From Clostridia bacterium (lineage in GTDB: Bacteria > Bacillota > Clostridia > Christensenellales > Pumilibacteraceae): 64,000 nucleotides of DNA. Below, piece by piece: positions 17,038 to 26,331 of the stretch. Under the pieces are notes generated by a model that saw only the letters and a list, made by a program, of their open reading frames with translations, was not told the origin of the DNA and made no database searches. Position numbers and translations under genes: made by a program. The stretch's first letter is position 1. Each line of letters opens with the position of its first letter. The DNA is taken from positions 62,001-126,000 of the forward strand of contig CAAGAW010000020.1 in assembly GCA_900767465.1 (NCBI GenBank), in the 5' to 3' direction.

Positions 17038-17382
17038 ATGTATTGCAGAAATTGCGGGGCGCAAATCCCGGACGAGAGCAAGATTTGCCCGGAGTGCGGA
17101 ACCGAGCAAATCGTGACGGTGAGGATCGAGCAGCCGCAAAAAGAGGTTGACGCGCCGAATACGGGGTTTGCCGTGCTGTGCTTTTTCTTTCCGATAATCG
17201 GGCTTATTTTGTGGCTCGTATGGAAGGATCAATACCCGCTTAAAGCGAAAAGTTGCGGCAAAGGCGCGCTTATCGGCGTTTGCGTAAGCGCGGGACTCGG
17301 ACTTTTCAGCGGTTTGATCATCGGTTGCGCGGCTGCCGGCGGCGGCTATTACGGATACTACAACGTGCTGCCTTTACTATAA
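17038..17382 (+). CDS. Zinc-ribbon membrane protein (module 1)
   Basis: 114 residues. An N-terminal zinc ribbon, CRNCGAQIPDESKICPEC, is followed by a linker and two hydrophobic helices (about residues 42-62, FFFPIIGLILWLVW, and 78-100, a Gly/Ala-rich segment). The Zn ribbon would face the cytoplasm. Function unknown; proteins of this layout are common in Clostridia. It has a very strong ribosome site (AGGAGG) and a consensus promoter controlled by the divergent XRE repressor, so it is probably silent until induced. Confidence 0.82.
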   Translation: MYCRNCGAQIPDESKICPECGTEQIVTVRIEQPQKEVDAPNTGFAVLCFFFPIIGLILWLVWKDQYPLKAKSCGKGALIGVCVSAGLGLFSGLIIGCAAAGGGYYGYYNVLPLL

Positions 17383-17389
17383 AAAACGA

Positions 17390-17430
17390 AACGGATTTAT
17401 CGGGTTTTATCGATAGATCCGCTTTTGTTT
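17390..17430 (+). terminator. Terminator of the zinc-ribbon gene
   Basis: CGGATTTATCG and CGATAGATCCG arms (one G-U pair), eight-base loop, then CTTTTGTTTT. Confidence 0.75.
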
Positions 17431-17458
17431 TAAAGAGGTTTCCATACCCTTTATCCGC

Positions 17459-17487
17459 TTGATTAAAGTTGCGAAAAGTGTTATAAT
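17459..17487 (+). promoter_or_regulatory. Promoter of the histidine phosphatase gene
   Basis: TTGATT (17459-17464), 17-base spacer, TATAAT (17482-17487). Confidence 0.75.
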
Positions 17488-17517
17488 ACCCCAAAACGCG
17501 ACAAAGGAGAAAAGCCG

Positions 17518-18066
17518 ATGCCAACGCTTACGTTTATCAGACACGCCGAATCCGAACTGAACCGTGAAAACAGAGTCGCCGGAAGCACCGATTGCAACGT
17601 GACTCCGGAAGGATCGGAGGCGGCGAAAAAAGCGTTGCCGGAAGATGAAAAAAACTTTGACGCGATTTATCGTTCGCCGCTGAAGCGTACCGCGCAAACG
17701 CTCGAAGCGTTGATTCCGGGCGCAACCGCGATTGTGGACAACCGCCTGACCGAAATGAATTTCGGAGAATGGGAAGGTCGGATCGTCGACACCATCGACC
17801 CGAACGAACTGAACCTTTTCCGACAAGGAAAGTTTACTCCGCACGGCGGCGAAACGGCACAGCACCTCGAAGCGCGGCTTTGCGACTTTATAGACGATAT
17901 GTTCCGCACCTATCGCGGCAACGAAAAGATACTCGTAGTCGCTCACGGCGGCGTTATCCGCGCGATTAAGCAAATTTTCGGCTTTCCGGACTCTTGCGGA
18001 ATATCGGACAACCTCGGCACGCTGACGATCACCGACGCCGACTACGAAAGATACAAAAACCGTTAA
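17518..18066 (+). CDS. Histidine phosphatase family protein
   Basis: 182 residues of the phosphoglycerate-mutase-like superfamily. The phospho-accepting His is in FIRHAESELN at the N-terminus, the partner Arg in YRSPLKRTAQT, the acid Glu in LTEMNFGEWEG and the second His in VVAHGGVIRAI. The length suits a small cytosolic phosphatase, such as a phosphosugar or alpha-ribazole-phosphate-type enzyme; substrate cannot be fixed. It stands alone, with GGAG before the ATG. Downstream is a repeat-filled gap. Confidence 0.9.
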   Translation: MPTLTFIRHAESELNRENRVAGSTDCNVTPEGSEAAKKALPEDEKNFDAIYRSPLKRTAQTLEALIPGATAIVDNRLTEMNFGEWEGRIVDTIDPNELNLFRQGKFTPHGGETAQHLEARLCDFIDDMFRTYRGNEKILVVAHGGVIRAIKQIFGFPDSCGISDNLGTLTITDADYERYKNR

Positions 18067-18420
18067 CTCGCCGCGCGGGCGAATATTTGGGTAGTCGCGG
18101 ACGGCGGTGAGCCACCGCGGGCGAGTATTGGAGAGTAAGGGTGTCCGGAACGTCCGTCTTCCCTTCCGGGAGATTGCCACGCTTCGCTCGCAATGACAAG
18201 GCTTTAATTGTGTCCGATTCGCGGCGAAGCCGTCGGTAGGGCGGGACGCCCTCGTCCCGCCGCATAACGTGTATGGTTGTTTCCATTTCTCCCGCGGGGG
18301 ATTTCTCGGTGGCGCGCCGCCACGGGCGAGTATTTTGGGTAATGGGTGTACGATTGTTTCCGTCTCTACCGCAGGGGATTTCTCGACTTCGCTCGAAATG
18401 ACATTAGTGTACGTTTGGTT
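18067..18420. repeat. Composite dispersed-repeat block 1
   Basis: No gene is supported here. The block contains: a module ending in CGGGAGATTGCCACGC...CTCGCAATGACAAGG (about 18163-18203); the hairpin GGCGGGACG-CCCT-CGTCCCGCC at 18240-18261; and two copies of a GGGGATTTCTCG module, the second continuing into CGACTTCGCTCGAAATGACA (about 18377-18404). The same modules recur at 31830-32235, 42045-42180 and 43948-44690. Confidence 0.8.
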
Positions 18421-18551
18421 TTTTAACGTCATTTTTCGTCACAAAACCTCGCTCCCGCCATACGCGGAACTTAAAAAATACTTTTACATACAAAAAAACG
18501 GGCTCGTTGCAGTAACGCAATAAGTCCGTTTTTGTCGTTGTTATACGATTT

Positions 18552-19694
18552 TTACGCTTTGTAGACGACTTTGCCGCCGATGACGGTACAGAGGATATTG
18601 TAATCCTTATCCATAACGGCGAAGTCGGCGCGTTTGCCCACTTCGATACTGCCGCGCTCGTCATACAAGCCGAGGTTTTTGGCGGGGTTTGCGGAAGCGA
18701 AATCGACCGCGTCGGTAAATGAAACGCCGACTTTTTCGACGAGGTTTTTGACGGCGACGTTCATTTTAAGCACGCTGCCGGCAAGCGTTCCGTCGGCAAG
18801 ACGAGCCTCGCCGTTTTTGACGAATACCTGCTGACCGCCGAGTTCGGAAAGTCCGTCGGGCATACCCTTTGCGCGCATTGCGTCGGTAATGAGCGTGAAT
18901 TTGTCGTGCGGCTTGTTCTTGACGAAGATTTTGATTGCGGGAACGCTTACGTGAATGGTGTCGCAGATCATTTCGCAATTGAGTTCGTCTATAAGCATAG
19001 CCGCGCCCACTACGCCCGCCTCGCGGTGATGGAGCGGGGTTTGCGCGTTATACGTATGAGTTACGTTTGTTGCTCCTGCGGCGACAGCCGCTTCCACGTC
19101 GGAGAATTTTGCGCCCGTATGTCCGATGGAAGCGACTACGCCGATTTTAGCGAGGTGTTTAACGAGGTCGAGTCCTCCCTCCACTTCGGGAGCGAGCGTA
19201 ACGACCTTTATGTTCCCGCCCGAGATTTCGTTATATTTATCAAACGTTTCGGGAGCGGGTTTAGCAACGTATTCGAGCGGTTGCGCGCCCACGTGTTTGG
19301 GGGAAATAAACGGTCCTTCGAGGTGAACGCCGAGAATTTCCGCGCCCTTATACTCACCTTTCTCGCGAACGGTTTTTACGTTTTTAAGGGCTTTGCCGAT
19401 GTTTTCGGGGCTTTGCGTCATGGTCGTGGCGAGGAAACCGGTGGTACCCTCTTTCGCGACGTATTCCGAGATGGTCTGAAGGGCCTGTTCGGTGCCGTCC
19501 ATTGCGTCCGCTCCGCCCGCGCCGTGGATATGCTCGTCGATAAATCCGGGGAGCACCACGCCGTCGGTATCGAAAATCGGCTCTACGTCGTCGAGTTTTC
19601 CGATCGCGACGATCTTTCCGTCCTCGAACGCGATATCCGTTTTGACAAGACCTTTGCCCGCGACGTACGCGGTTACGTTTTTAAGTCCTTTCAT
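18552..19694 (-). CDS. nagA: N-acetylglucosamine-6-phosphate deacetylase
   Basis: 380 residues, full length. The amidohydrolase metal site is visible as FIDEHIHGAGGADAMDG (His-x-His), GVHLEGPFISPKHVGAQP (metal Glu), IGHTGA and THTYNAQTPLHHREAG. The catalytic Asp is in LITDAMRAKGMPDG. It removes acetate from GlcNAc-6-phosphate to give glucosamine-6-phosphate, the substrate of the NagB encoded just upstream (11 bases between genes). Cytosolic amino-sugar catabolism and cell-wall recycling. Confidence 0.96.
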   Translation of the reverse strand: MKGLKNVTAYVAGKGLVKTDIAFEDGKIVAIGKLDDVEPIFDTDGVVLPGFIDEHIHGAGGADAMDGTEQALQTISEYVAKEGTTGFLATTMTQSPENIGKALKNVKTVREKGEYKGAEILGVHLEGPFISPKHVGAQPLEYVAKPAPETFDKYNEISGGNIKVVTLAPEVEGGLDLVKHLAKIGVVASIGHTGAKFSDVEAAVAAGATNVTHTYNAQTPLHHREAGVVGAAMLIDELNCEMICDTIHVSVPAIKIFVKNKPHDKFTLITDAMRAKGMPDGLSELGGQQVFVKNGEARLADGTLAGSVLKMNVAVKNLVEKVGVSFTDAVDFASANPAKNLGLYDERGSIEVGKRADFAVMDKDYNILCTVIGGKVVYKA

Positions 19695-19705
19695 AGTGTG
19701 CCGCC

Positions 19706-20431
19706 TTATTTTATAAGAGCCGCCGCCGCTTCGTCGCAGACGAGCACGCAGTCGGGGTGGAGTTGAAGCACGCTTGCGGGAACGGCTTCGGTGACTTCGC
19801 CCTTGACGAGTCCGTAAACCGCTTTCGCCTTGTTCGCGCCGTTAGCCATAATAAGGATTTTCTTTGCGTTCATGATGTTTTTAAGACCCATTGTGAACGC
19901 CTGACGGGGAACTTCGTCGATGGACGCGAACATACGCGAGTTGTCCTTGATCGTGCTTTCGGTAAGATCGACTATGTGCGTTACGCTGCCGAACGGAGTG
20001 CCGGGCTCGTTGAACGCGATATGACCGTTAGAGCCGATTCCGAGCACCTGAATATCCTGCTGCATGGTCGCAAGAAGCGCGTTGTATCTGTCGCATTCCG
20101 CCTGACGATCGGCGGCTTTGCCGTTTTCGATATTCGTGTTTTTAAGGTCGATGTCGATATGATCGAACAGGTTGTCGCGCATAAAGTAAACGTAACTCTG
20201 ATCGCTCGAATAGTCGAGACCGGCGTACTCGTCGAGGTTTACGGTCTTTATCTTCTTGTAACTCGTGCCGTTCTCTTTGTGGTCGCGGATCATATTCTTG
20301 TAAAGTCCGATCGGAGTGGATCCGGTAGCGAGTCCGAGGATCGCTTCGGGGTTGGATTTTACGACTTCCTCCATTACTTCAAACGCTTTCGCGCTCATTT
20401 CGTCGTAGTCTTTTGCAACGATGACCTTCAT
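19706..20431 (-). CDS. nagB: Glucosamine-6-phosphate deaminase
   Basis: 241 residues, normal length. Signature segments are GLATGSTPIGLYKNM and NLDEYAGLDYSSDQSY, with catalytic Asp, and GIGSNGHIAFNEPG. It converts glucosamine-6-phosphate to fructose-6-phosphate and ammonia. The ATG at 20431 is chosen over an upstream frame start at 20533 because AAAGGAGAG precedes it and the fold begins MKVIVAKDYDEMS. It lies between the ROK gene and nagA in one operon. Confidence 0.96.
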   Translation of the reverse strand: MKVIVAKDYDEMSAKAFEVMEEVVKSNPEAILGLATGSTPIGLYKNMIRDHKENGTSYKKIKTVNLDEYAGLDYSSDQSYVYFMRDNLFDHIDIDLKNTNIENGKAADRQAECDRYNALLATMQQDIQVLGIGSNGHIAFNEPGTPFGSVTHIVDLTESTIKDNSRMFASIDEVPRQAFTMGLKNIMNAKKILIMANGANKAKAVYGLVKGEVTEAVPASVLQLHPDCVLVCDEAAAALIK

Positions 20432-20570
20432 ATTATTCTCTCCTTTGCGGTAATCCGCCGCAGATAAAATTTTTTCGGATAAACACAACGCGCGTGCCGA
20501 CGTTGTTGCCGGCGCGCCTCTTCGGGACGGCAAACGTAGGGTCTATTGCTTCGTCGTCCGCGCGACGCTA

Positions 20571-21935
20571 TTACTTTCCCGAAGCCGCAAGCGAAGCCGC
20601 CGCGATACTCTGACCGACTCTGCGGTTTTTCTCGTCGGGCATTTCGAGTTCGAATTTAAGTTCGGGGAATTCGGATTTAAGTACTTCTTTCGCCTTGGCG
20701 ATAACGATATTGCCGCCCTCTCCGCTGGTGACTCTGCCGAGAAGAAGAACGTGCTTTATATCGTAGAACATTGCGTAGTAAGGAAGCGTGTAGCCGAGGT
20801 AAATACCGATATTCTCGTAAATCTCTTTCGCGAGAGGATTTCCTTCCGTCATAAGTTTCTGAACGACTTTGAGTTTTTCGGCGGGGCTGAGACCCTCGTC
20901 GAACTTAAAGCCGCCCGCTTCCGCGAGTTTGATAACGCTGTCCTGCGAGAAGTACTTGACGCCGCAACCGTAATCGCCGCTCCACTCGTCCACCATCGAA
21001 TCCTTGTTGTAATCGACGGGAACGAACGCAAGTTCGCTCAGCCAGCCGTTGAGTCCGCCGTCGCGGTTGATATAACCTACCGCCTCGCTCGTACCCATGG
21101 CGATTCCGAGAACCTCGTTATCGTTAAGGTCGATCGCACCCGCAAGCGCGGTAACGTCGCCGTCGTTGGCTACTTCGAGCGGAACGTCGCCCATTTCTTT
21201 GGCGATGTCGATATACATCGACTTTACGTGTTTTTCAAAATCCTCGTCGTTGACTTTGAGGAAAAGCGACGCAACCATAATTTTGTTGTTTACGTAAACG
21301 CCCGCGCTCGAAACGCCGATAGCGTCCACCCTCGGCATTTTGCTTGCCGCGGTTTTCATCGCTTTAAGAATCTCGCCGTAATGGTACGATGGATCGGGAT
21401 TGATTTTGGGGAACCAGACTACTTCTTCGCTGTAAACGACGTTGCCGTCCACTACCGCGCTTACTTTGCGGTCGCTTCCGCCCGCGTCGAAGCCGATACG
21501 GCAGCCGTCGAGGTGTCCGCCAACTTTAAGCGAGCATTTCTTTTCTTCGGGGAAGTCCTTTACGGTCGTTTCGATGACCTCGAACTTATCCTCGTATACG
21601 CGCTCCATAAAGCCTTTGTCGAAGCTTCGAAGCCCGGTTTCGGTGTAAGCGGCTTTGATATAGTCGTAAACGCCCTTGTCGCCGCAAATGTAAATTTTGT
21701 AGCCGCCGACGACCCACAAAATCGTCTTTATGATACGCTCCGCCATGCGGTTGTTCTCTTCTTCGTGTCCGCAAGCGAAAATATCGTACGAGTAAACGTA
21801 CTTATAGCCGTCGTTGCGCTCTACGCAGATTTTAAGCGGCTTGGCGTTTCCCGACTTTTTCACTTCCTCTCCGTACGCCTTGAATTCAAGGTACATCGGA
21901 CGGAATCCCTTATCAAGCGATGGTACAAACTTCAT
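20571..21935 (-). CDS. ROK family protein, probable sugar kinase
   Basis: 454 residues, longer than usual ROK kinases (about 300) because of an N-terminal extension of some 140 residues. The kinase core has the phosphate-binding GFDAGGSDRKVSAVVDG (with DAGGS in place of the usual D-GGT), the catalytic Asp in EVANDGDVTALAGA and GIAMGTSEAVGYI. The zinc motif CxCGxxGCxE of classical ROK proteins is missing. As first gene of the nag operon it may phosphorylate GlcNAc or a related amino sugar. GGAG before ATG 21935 sets the start; a longer frame begins at 22031. Confidence 0.8.
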   Translation of the reverse strand: MKFVPSLDKGFRPMYLEFKAYGEEVKKSGNAKPLKICVERNDGYKYVYSYDIFACGHEEENNRMAERIIKTILWVVGGYKIYICGDKGVYDYIKAAYTETGLRSFDKGFMERVYEDKFEVIETTVKDFPEEKKCSLKVGGHLDGCRIGFDAGGSDRKVSAVVDGNVVYSEEVVWFPKINPDPSYHYGEILKAMKTAASKMPRVDAIGVSSAGVYVNNKIMVASLFLKVNDEDFEKHVKSMYIDIAKEMGDVPLEVANDGDVTALAGAIDLNDNEVLGIAMGTSEAVGYINRDGGLNGWLSELAFVPVDYNKDSMVDEWSGDYGCGVKYFSQDSVIKLAEAGGFKFDEGLSPAEKLKVVQKLMTEGNPLAKEIYENIGIYLGYTLPYYAMFYDIKHVLLLGRVTSGEGGNIVIAKAKEVLKSEFPELKFELEMPDEKNRRVGQSIAAASLAASGK

Positions 21936-22099
21936 ACTTTTTCTCCTGTTCGATTGTCTTACGTATATTATAAACCCGTTTGCCGGAATTAGGTAGTCAA
22001 AATCTTTACCAAAATTTATACAATATTTCACTTTTGTATCGTTAAAATATTATGCAAAACACGAAGAATACGTTATAATGTAAGCGACGGAGAAAAACT

Positions 22100-22975
22100 A
22101 TGCAGAAGTCCTTTTACATGTACAAAATCTCGAACCTTCTTAACATTTCGGAAATCGTAACGATTCATTACCAGAAACTGTCCAAAACTTACTCGTACCC
22201 GAGCGAAAGTCACGACTTCTGGGAGATAATCTACTGCGACAAAAACGAAATGTTCGTGATCGCGGACGGCGTTACTCACACGCTGAAAAAAGGCGAAATT
22301 ATCTTTATCGCGCCTAATAAAGAACACGCGGTGCGCTCGAACGGACTTTCCGATCCGAATATATTTATCGTAAGTTTCGTATGCCGCTCGAAGCCGATGA
22401 GTTACTTCCGCGACAAAATTTTCACCGTGCCCGAAGATCTGAGGTTTTTGCTTTCGTCCGTTATGACGGAGGCGAAAAACACGTTCGTGATTCCCGACTT
22501 CAACCCGAATCTTAACCGCCTCGCGTTAAAGCCGGACGCAAACGTGGGCGGCGCGCAGATAATCAAAAACAACCTCGAAGAACTGTTCGTCAAACTTATC
22601 AGGGTCGAAACCGCAAAGCCGACCTCGCAAGCCGTTTTCATTTCCAAAATAGAGGATTCGGACGCGCTCGAAGACGAAATTATAGGGATTCTCGAACGCT
22701 CGGTTTACGGTACCGTCACGCTCGACGAAATCTCGGGCGAACTGCATTACGGCAAGACTTCGCTTTGTCAGGTTTTTAAAAAGCGAACGGGCAAAACCAT
22801 TATCGGCTACTACCTCGAACTCAAAATCGAGGAGAGTAAACGCCTTATCCGCGAAAACAAGACCTTTTCCGAAATTTCCGATCTTCTCGGCTTCGACTCT
22901 CTGCCCCATTTCACAAAAACTTTCAAACGCGTTACGACCATGACCCCGCGCGAGTTCAAAAACAGTATTCTGTAG
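22100..22975 (+). CDS. AraC family transcriptional regulator of the nag cluster
   Basis: 291 residues. The N-terminal cupin-like sensing domain has SHDFWEIIYCDKNEMFVI and KGEIIFIAPNKEHAVR. The C-terminal helix-turn-helix pair is EISGELHYGKTSLCQVFKKR and EISDLLGFDSLPHFTKTFKR. It is divergent from ROK-nagB-nagA (164 bases between starts), so it most likely activates these genes in response to an amino sugar. The minus-strand operon promoter has a good TATAAT but no -35 at proper spacing, consistent with activator dependence. Confidence 0.9.
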   Translation: MQKSFYMYKISNLLNISEIVTIHYQKLSKTYSYPSESHDFWEIIYCDKNEMFVIADGVTHTLKKGEIIFIAPNKEHAVRSNGLSDPNIFIVSFVCRSKPMSYFRDKIFTVPEDLRFLLSSVMTEAKNTFVIPDFNPNLNRLALKPDANVGGAQIIKNNLEELFVKLIRVETAKPTSQAVFISKIEDSDALEDEIIGILERSVYGTVTLDEISGELHYGKTSLCQVFKKRTGKTIIGYYLELKIEESKRLIRENKTFSEISDLLGFDSLPHFTKTFKRVTTMTPREFKNSIL

Positions 22976-23062
22976 TGGCACGTCCGACCGCTCCGCGTAT
23001 GGAAAAACATATAAAATACCGTATGCACGTCGCAAAAACTCTCGTACGGTATAAGGATTTTG

Positions 23063-23248
23063 TTACCGGTCTAACGGGTACACGTCGCTGATTCTTTTGT
23101 AAATCCGGGCAGTTCCGTTTTGTATAACCTTGTAAACTCCGAGAAACTCATACCCGTCCTTTACCCGGGCAAAAACGACTCTCTCTTTGTCTTTTGTACT
23201 CCCTAATTTGTCCGACACAATTCCGGTTTGCGAAAAGAACCCGTCACA
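23063..23248 (-). pseudogene. Possible remnant of a lost gene after argS
   Basis: In the minus strand a frame other than that of argS stays open for about 70 codons with protein-like composition: CDGFFSQTGIVSDK, then VVFARVKDGYEFLGVYKVI and IYKRISDVYPLDR before a TAA at 23063-23065. There is no start codon or ribosome site; the plausible part begins exactly where argS stops. It may be the 3' end of a gene whose front was deleted. Family not recognised. Confidence 0.4.
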
Positions 23249-24932
23249 TGGCGGTCGGAGCGGAAATAAGTAACAAACCTAATCCCGTTTTTAAAACGTC
23301 GCGGGTAAGACGAGTGAGGGCGAGACGCGCGGACTGAACGGGCGCGGGTTCGCCGAGAATACGGGAAGAAAGGTAAAAGCGGTTGTAAAGTTTTGCAAGG
23401 TCGAGAAGATAACCGGAAATAACGCTGGGTTCGTATCGCTCGCCGGCGGTAACGACGGCTTGATCAAACGCGACAAGGCGGGTTGCGAGCGCAAACGAAT
23501 CGTCGTCGGTAAGTACCGAATAATCGGGTGCGGCGTTCACATCGCCCGCTTTTTCGATAACCGAACAGCAACGCGCGTGCGTATACTGAAGATAAGGTGC
23601 GGTTTCGCCGTCGAACGACAACGCTTTGTCGTACGAGAACGCAAGGTCTTTTATGCGGCTGTTGGCAAGCGCGCCGAACACGACCGCTCCCACGCCTACC
23701 TGCCGCGCGATTTCTTCTTTATTTTTAAGATCCGGACTCTTTTGCTCGATAACGTCCAAAGCCTTTTTCTCGGCGGTGTCGAGAACCTCGTCGAGGAAAA
23801 CGACGTTTCCCTTACGCGTGGACAGCGCGCCCTGACCTTCGAGCGAAACCATACCGAACGGTACGTGAACGCAATCTTTCGCCCAGTCGTAACCCATAAG
23901 TTCGAGAACCTTGAAAAGTTGTCTGAAATGCAGGTTCTGCTGGTACGCGACCACGTAAAGGCATTTGTAAAAATCGTAAGTCTTTTTGCGGTAAACGGCG
24001 GCGGCAAGGTCGCGTGTAGCGTACAGCGTCGCGCCGTCGCTCTTTAAGATAAGCGCGGGCGACATACCGTAATCGTCAAGCCGCACGACTTCCGCGCCTT
24101 CGCTTTCGGTAAGCAGACCTTTTTTTCGGAGGTCGTCGATAACCGGCTGCATTTTGTCGTTATAAAAACTCTCGCCGGCGTACGAATCGAAAGTGATTCC
24201 GAGCCGGTCGTAAATCTTTTTTACCTCTTTAAGCGTGATCTCTTTGAACTTGCCGAAGATCGCGAGAGCCTTGGCGTCGCCGTCCTCGATTTTTTTGAAC
24301 CACGCTCTGCCCTCGTCGTCGAGCGCGGGATCCTTTTCGGCCTCGGCGTGGAATCGGACGTATAAGTCCAAAAGCGCGCGGACGCCGCGTTTTTCGATGT
24401 CCGCGTCGTCGCCCCAGCGAAGATATGCCGCGATCATTTTACCGAACTGCGTACCCCAGTCGCCGAGATGGTTTATACCGACGGCGTTATATCCGAGGTA
24501 TTTGTAAATGCGGTACAGCGAGCCGCCGATAACGGTCGTAAGCAGGTGTCCGATATGAAACGGTTTTGCGATGTTTATGGACGAATAGTCGATACATATC
24601 GTCTTGCCGTTTTTCTCGTGCGGGCGGCACGCGGTGCGGTTAAGCGTTTCGATCGCGTCCTTTACGACCTTTTCGCGGTTGAAGTAAAAGTTAAGATATC
24701 CGCCGTCGATTTTTACATCGGAAATGAAGTCGAGTCGCGAAAACTCCGTACCGTCTTTGAGTTTTTGCGCAATTGCGGGCGGAGCGAGACGGAGCGCGCG
24801 CGAAAATTTAAAGCACGGCAGGCATAAATCGCCGCGAGTAAGGTCGGGCGTGGGAGCGAGCGACGAATAGATTTCTTCGGTCGTAACGCCGTCGATTTTT
24901 ATAAGTTCGGCAATCTGTTTTTTATAATCCAT
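23244..24932 (-). CDS. argS: Arginyl-tRNA synthetase
   Basis: 562 residues, typical for bacterial ArgRS. The Arg-tRNA N-terminal (Add1) domain is followed by the class I catalytic core with IAKPFHIGHLLTT (HIGH motif). The KMSKS loop is replaced by LEGQGALSTRKGN, as is usual in this enzyme family. A DALR-type anticodon-binding domain with the ALANSRIKDLAF segment lies before the C-terminal helices. It charges tRNA-Arg. The start at ATG 24932 has AAGGA upstream; the frame extends to 24971 into ychF. It follows ychF by 13 bases and is probably cotranscribed. Confidence 0.97.
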   Translation of the reverse strand: MDYKKQIAELIKIDGVTTEEIYSSLAPTPDLTRGDLCLPCFKFSRALRLAPPAIAQKLKDGTEFSRLDFISDVKIDGGYLNFYFNREKVVKDAIETLNRTACRPHEKNGKTICIDYSSINIAKPFHIGHLLTTVIGGSLYRIYKYLGYNAVGINHLGDWGTQFGKMIAAYLRWGDDADIEKRGVRALLDLYVRFHAEAEKDPALDDEGRAWFKKIEDGDAKALAIFGKFKEITLKEVKKIYDRLGITFDSYAGESFYNDKMQPVIDDLRKKGLLTESEGAEVVRLDDYGMSPALILKSDGATLYATRDLAAAVYRKKTYDFYKCLYVVAYQQNLHFRQLFKVLELMGYDWAKDCVHVPFGMVSLEGQGALSTRKGNVVFLDEVLDTAEKKALDVIEQKSPDLKNKEEIARQVGVGAVVFGALANSRIKDLAFSYDKALSFDGETAPYLQYTHARCCSVIEKAGDVNAAPDYSVLTDDDSFALATRLVAFDQAVVTAGERYEPSVISGYLLDLAKLYNRFYLSSRILGEPAPVQSARLALTRLTRDVLKTGLGLLLISAPTAM

Positions 24933-24945
24933 AGTCGGTTTTTCC

Positions 24946-26037
24946 TTACACGTTGAAGCGGAACAGAGCAACGTCGCCGTCGCGGAAAACGTAATCCTTG
25001 CCTTCGCTTCTTACCTTGCCTTTTTCCTTCGCCTGATTAAACCCACCCGCCTCGACGAGGTCGTCGTAATTTACGATTTCGGCGCGGATAAAGCCTTTTT
25101 CGAAGTCGCTGTGAATCTTGCCTGCGGCTTGCGGCGCTTTGGTTCCCTTTTCGATCGTCCACGCGCGAACTTCTTTTTCTCCAGCGGTAAGATAACTGAT
25201 AAGCCCGAGAAGATCGTACCCTTCGGCGATAATGCGGTTAAGTCCGCTTTCGTGAAGTCCGAGGTCGTCGAGAAACATTTGTTTTTCCTCGGGGTCGTCG
25301 AGTTCGGCGATTTCCTCTTCCACTTTGGCACAGATTTCGAGACATTTGCTGCCCTCTTTTTCGGCGAACGCACGTACTTCGTCCACATACTTATTCGGCT
25401 TGCCGATATCCGATTCGGAAACGTTGGCGCAGTAAATAACGGGCTTGGAAGTGAGCAGGAAAAATCCCTTCATCATCGCCTTTTCGTCGTCGGTAAGCGT
25501 AAGCGAACGCGCGCTTTTGCCGCCCTCGAGCGTCGCTGCGATTTTACGGAGAAGTTCGGCTTCGTCCGCGTAACTCTTTTCGCCGGTCTTAACGTACTTT
25601 TCCGCTTTTTCGAGCCGTTTTTTAACCGTCTCGAGATCGGCGAGTTCGAGTTCGAGATTTATGGTTTCGATGTCGCGGACGGGGTCGACCGATCCGTCCA
25701 CGTGAATAATATTTTCGTCGTCGAAACAGCGCACGACGTGAACGATCGCGTCCACCTCGCGAATATGCGACAAGAACTTGTTTCCGAGTCCCTCGCCCGC
25801 GCTCGCGCCCTTTACGAGTCCCGCGATGTCCACGAATTCGAGAACGGCGGGGGTAATCTTTTTTGTGTTGTACATCTTGCCCAGAACGTCAAGCCGCTTG
25901 TCGGGAACTGCGACCACGCCCACGTTGGGCTCGATTGTGCAGAACGGATAGTTCGCACATTCCGCGCCCGCCTCCGTAATCGCGTTAAAAAGCGTGCTTT
26001 TGCCCACGTTAGGCAATCCTACTACTCCGAGTTTCAT
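24946..26037 (-). CDS. ychF: Redox-regulated ATPase YchF (Obg family)
   Basis: 363 residues, standard length. N-terminal P-loop [14 protein letters not shown], switch region FCTIEPNVG, and [17 protein letters not shown]; the C-terminal TGS domain includes [21 protein letters not shown] and the end motif [10 protein letters not shown]. YchF is a ribosome-associated ATPase. The start at ATG 26037 is set by GAGAGG upstream and the fold start [10 protein letters not shown]. It leads the ychF-argS operon from a good promoter. Confidence 0.97.
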   Translation of the reverse strand: MKLGVVGLPNVGKSTLFNAITEAGAECANYPFCTIEPNVGVVAVPDKRLDVLGKMYNTKKITPAVLEFVDIAGLVKGASAGEGLGNKFLSHIREVDAIVHVVRCFDDENIIHVDGSVDPVRDIETINLELELADLETVKKRLEKAEKYVKTGEKSYADEAELLRKIAATLEGGKSARSLTLTDDEKAMMKGFFLLTSKPVIYCANVSESDIGKPNKYVDEVRAFAEKEGSKCLEICAKVEEEIAELDDPEEKQMFLDDLGLHESGLNRIIAEGYDLLGLISYLTAGEKEVRAWTIEKGTKAPQAAGKIHSDFEKGFIRAEIVNYDDLVEAGGFNQAKEKGKVRSEGKDYVFRDGDVALFRFNV

Positions 26038-26071
26038 CTTATAACCTCTCGATTTTCTTTTCCGATTATCT

Positions 26072-26100
26072 ATTATATAACATTCTTCGCCGTTTGGCAA
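26072..26100 (-). promoter_or_regulatory. Promoter of ychF-argS
   Basis: Minus strand TTGCCA (26095-26100), 17-base spacer, TATAAT (26072-26077). Confidence 0.78.
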
Positions 26101-26286
26101 GCCATTTGCGTACGGTTTTGATTTATCGCGGGATTTAACGTATGAGGCAACTCGTCATACGCTCCGGCAAAAACGCTTTGCCCTCTTGAGCCGACGATCG
26201 CCGGCAGACTTTTTGTTTTTGTGCGGAAAAAACGCCGGCGGGAACGTCCGGAAACAAATAATTTTTTGCCGTTCGCGTTAAAACGG

Positions 26287-26315
26287 TTGACAAATCCGCC
26301 TCATTTTATTATACT
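26287..26315 (+). promoter_or_regulatory. Promoter of tRNA-Pro
   Basis: TTGACA (26287-26292), 17-base spacer, TATACT (26310-26315). It is followed 17 bases later by the tRNA. Confidence 0.8.
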
Positions 26316-26331
26316 CATATGTGCTGACTTT

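Noticed and set aside
26130..26230. Possible small RNA before tRNA-Pro, from a CGTATGA/TCATACG inverted repeat
   Set aside because: A seven-base stem without promoter or terminator is too weak to call.
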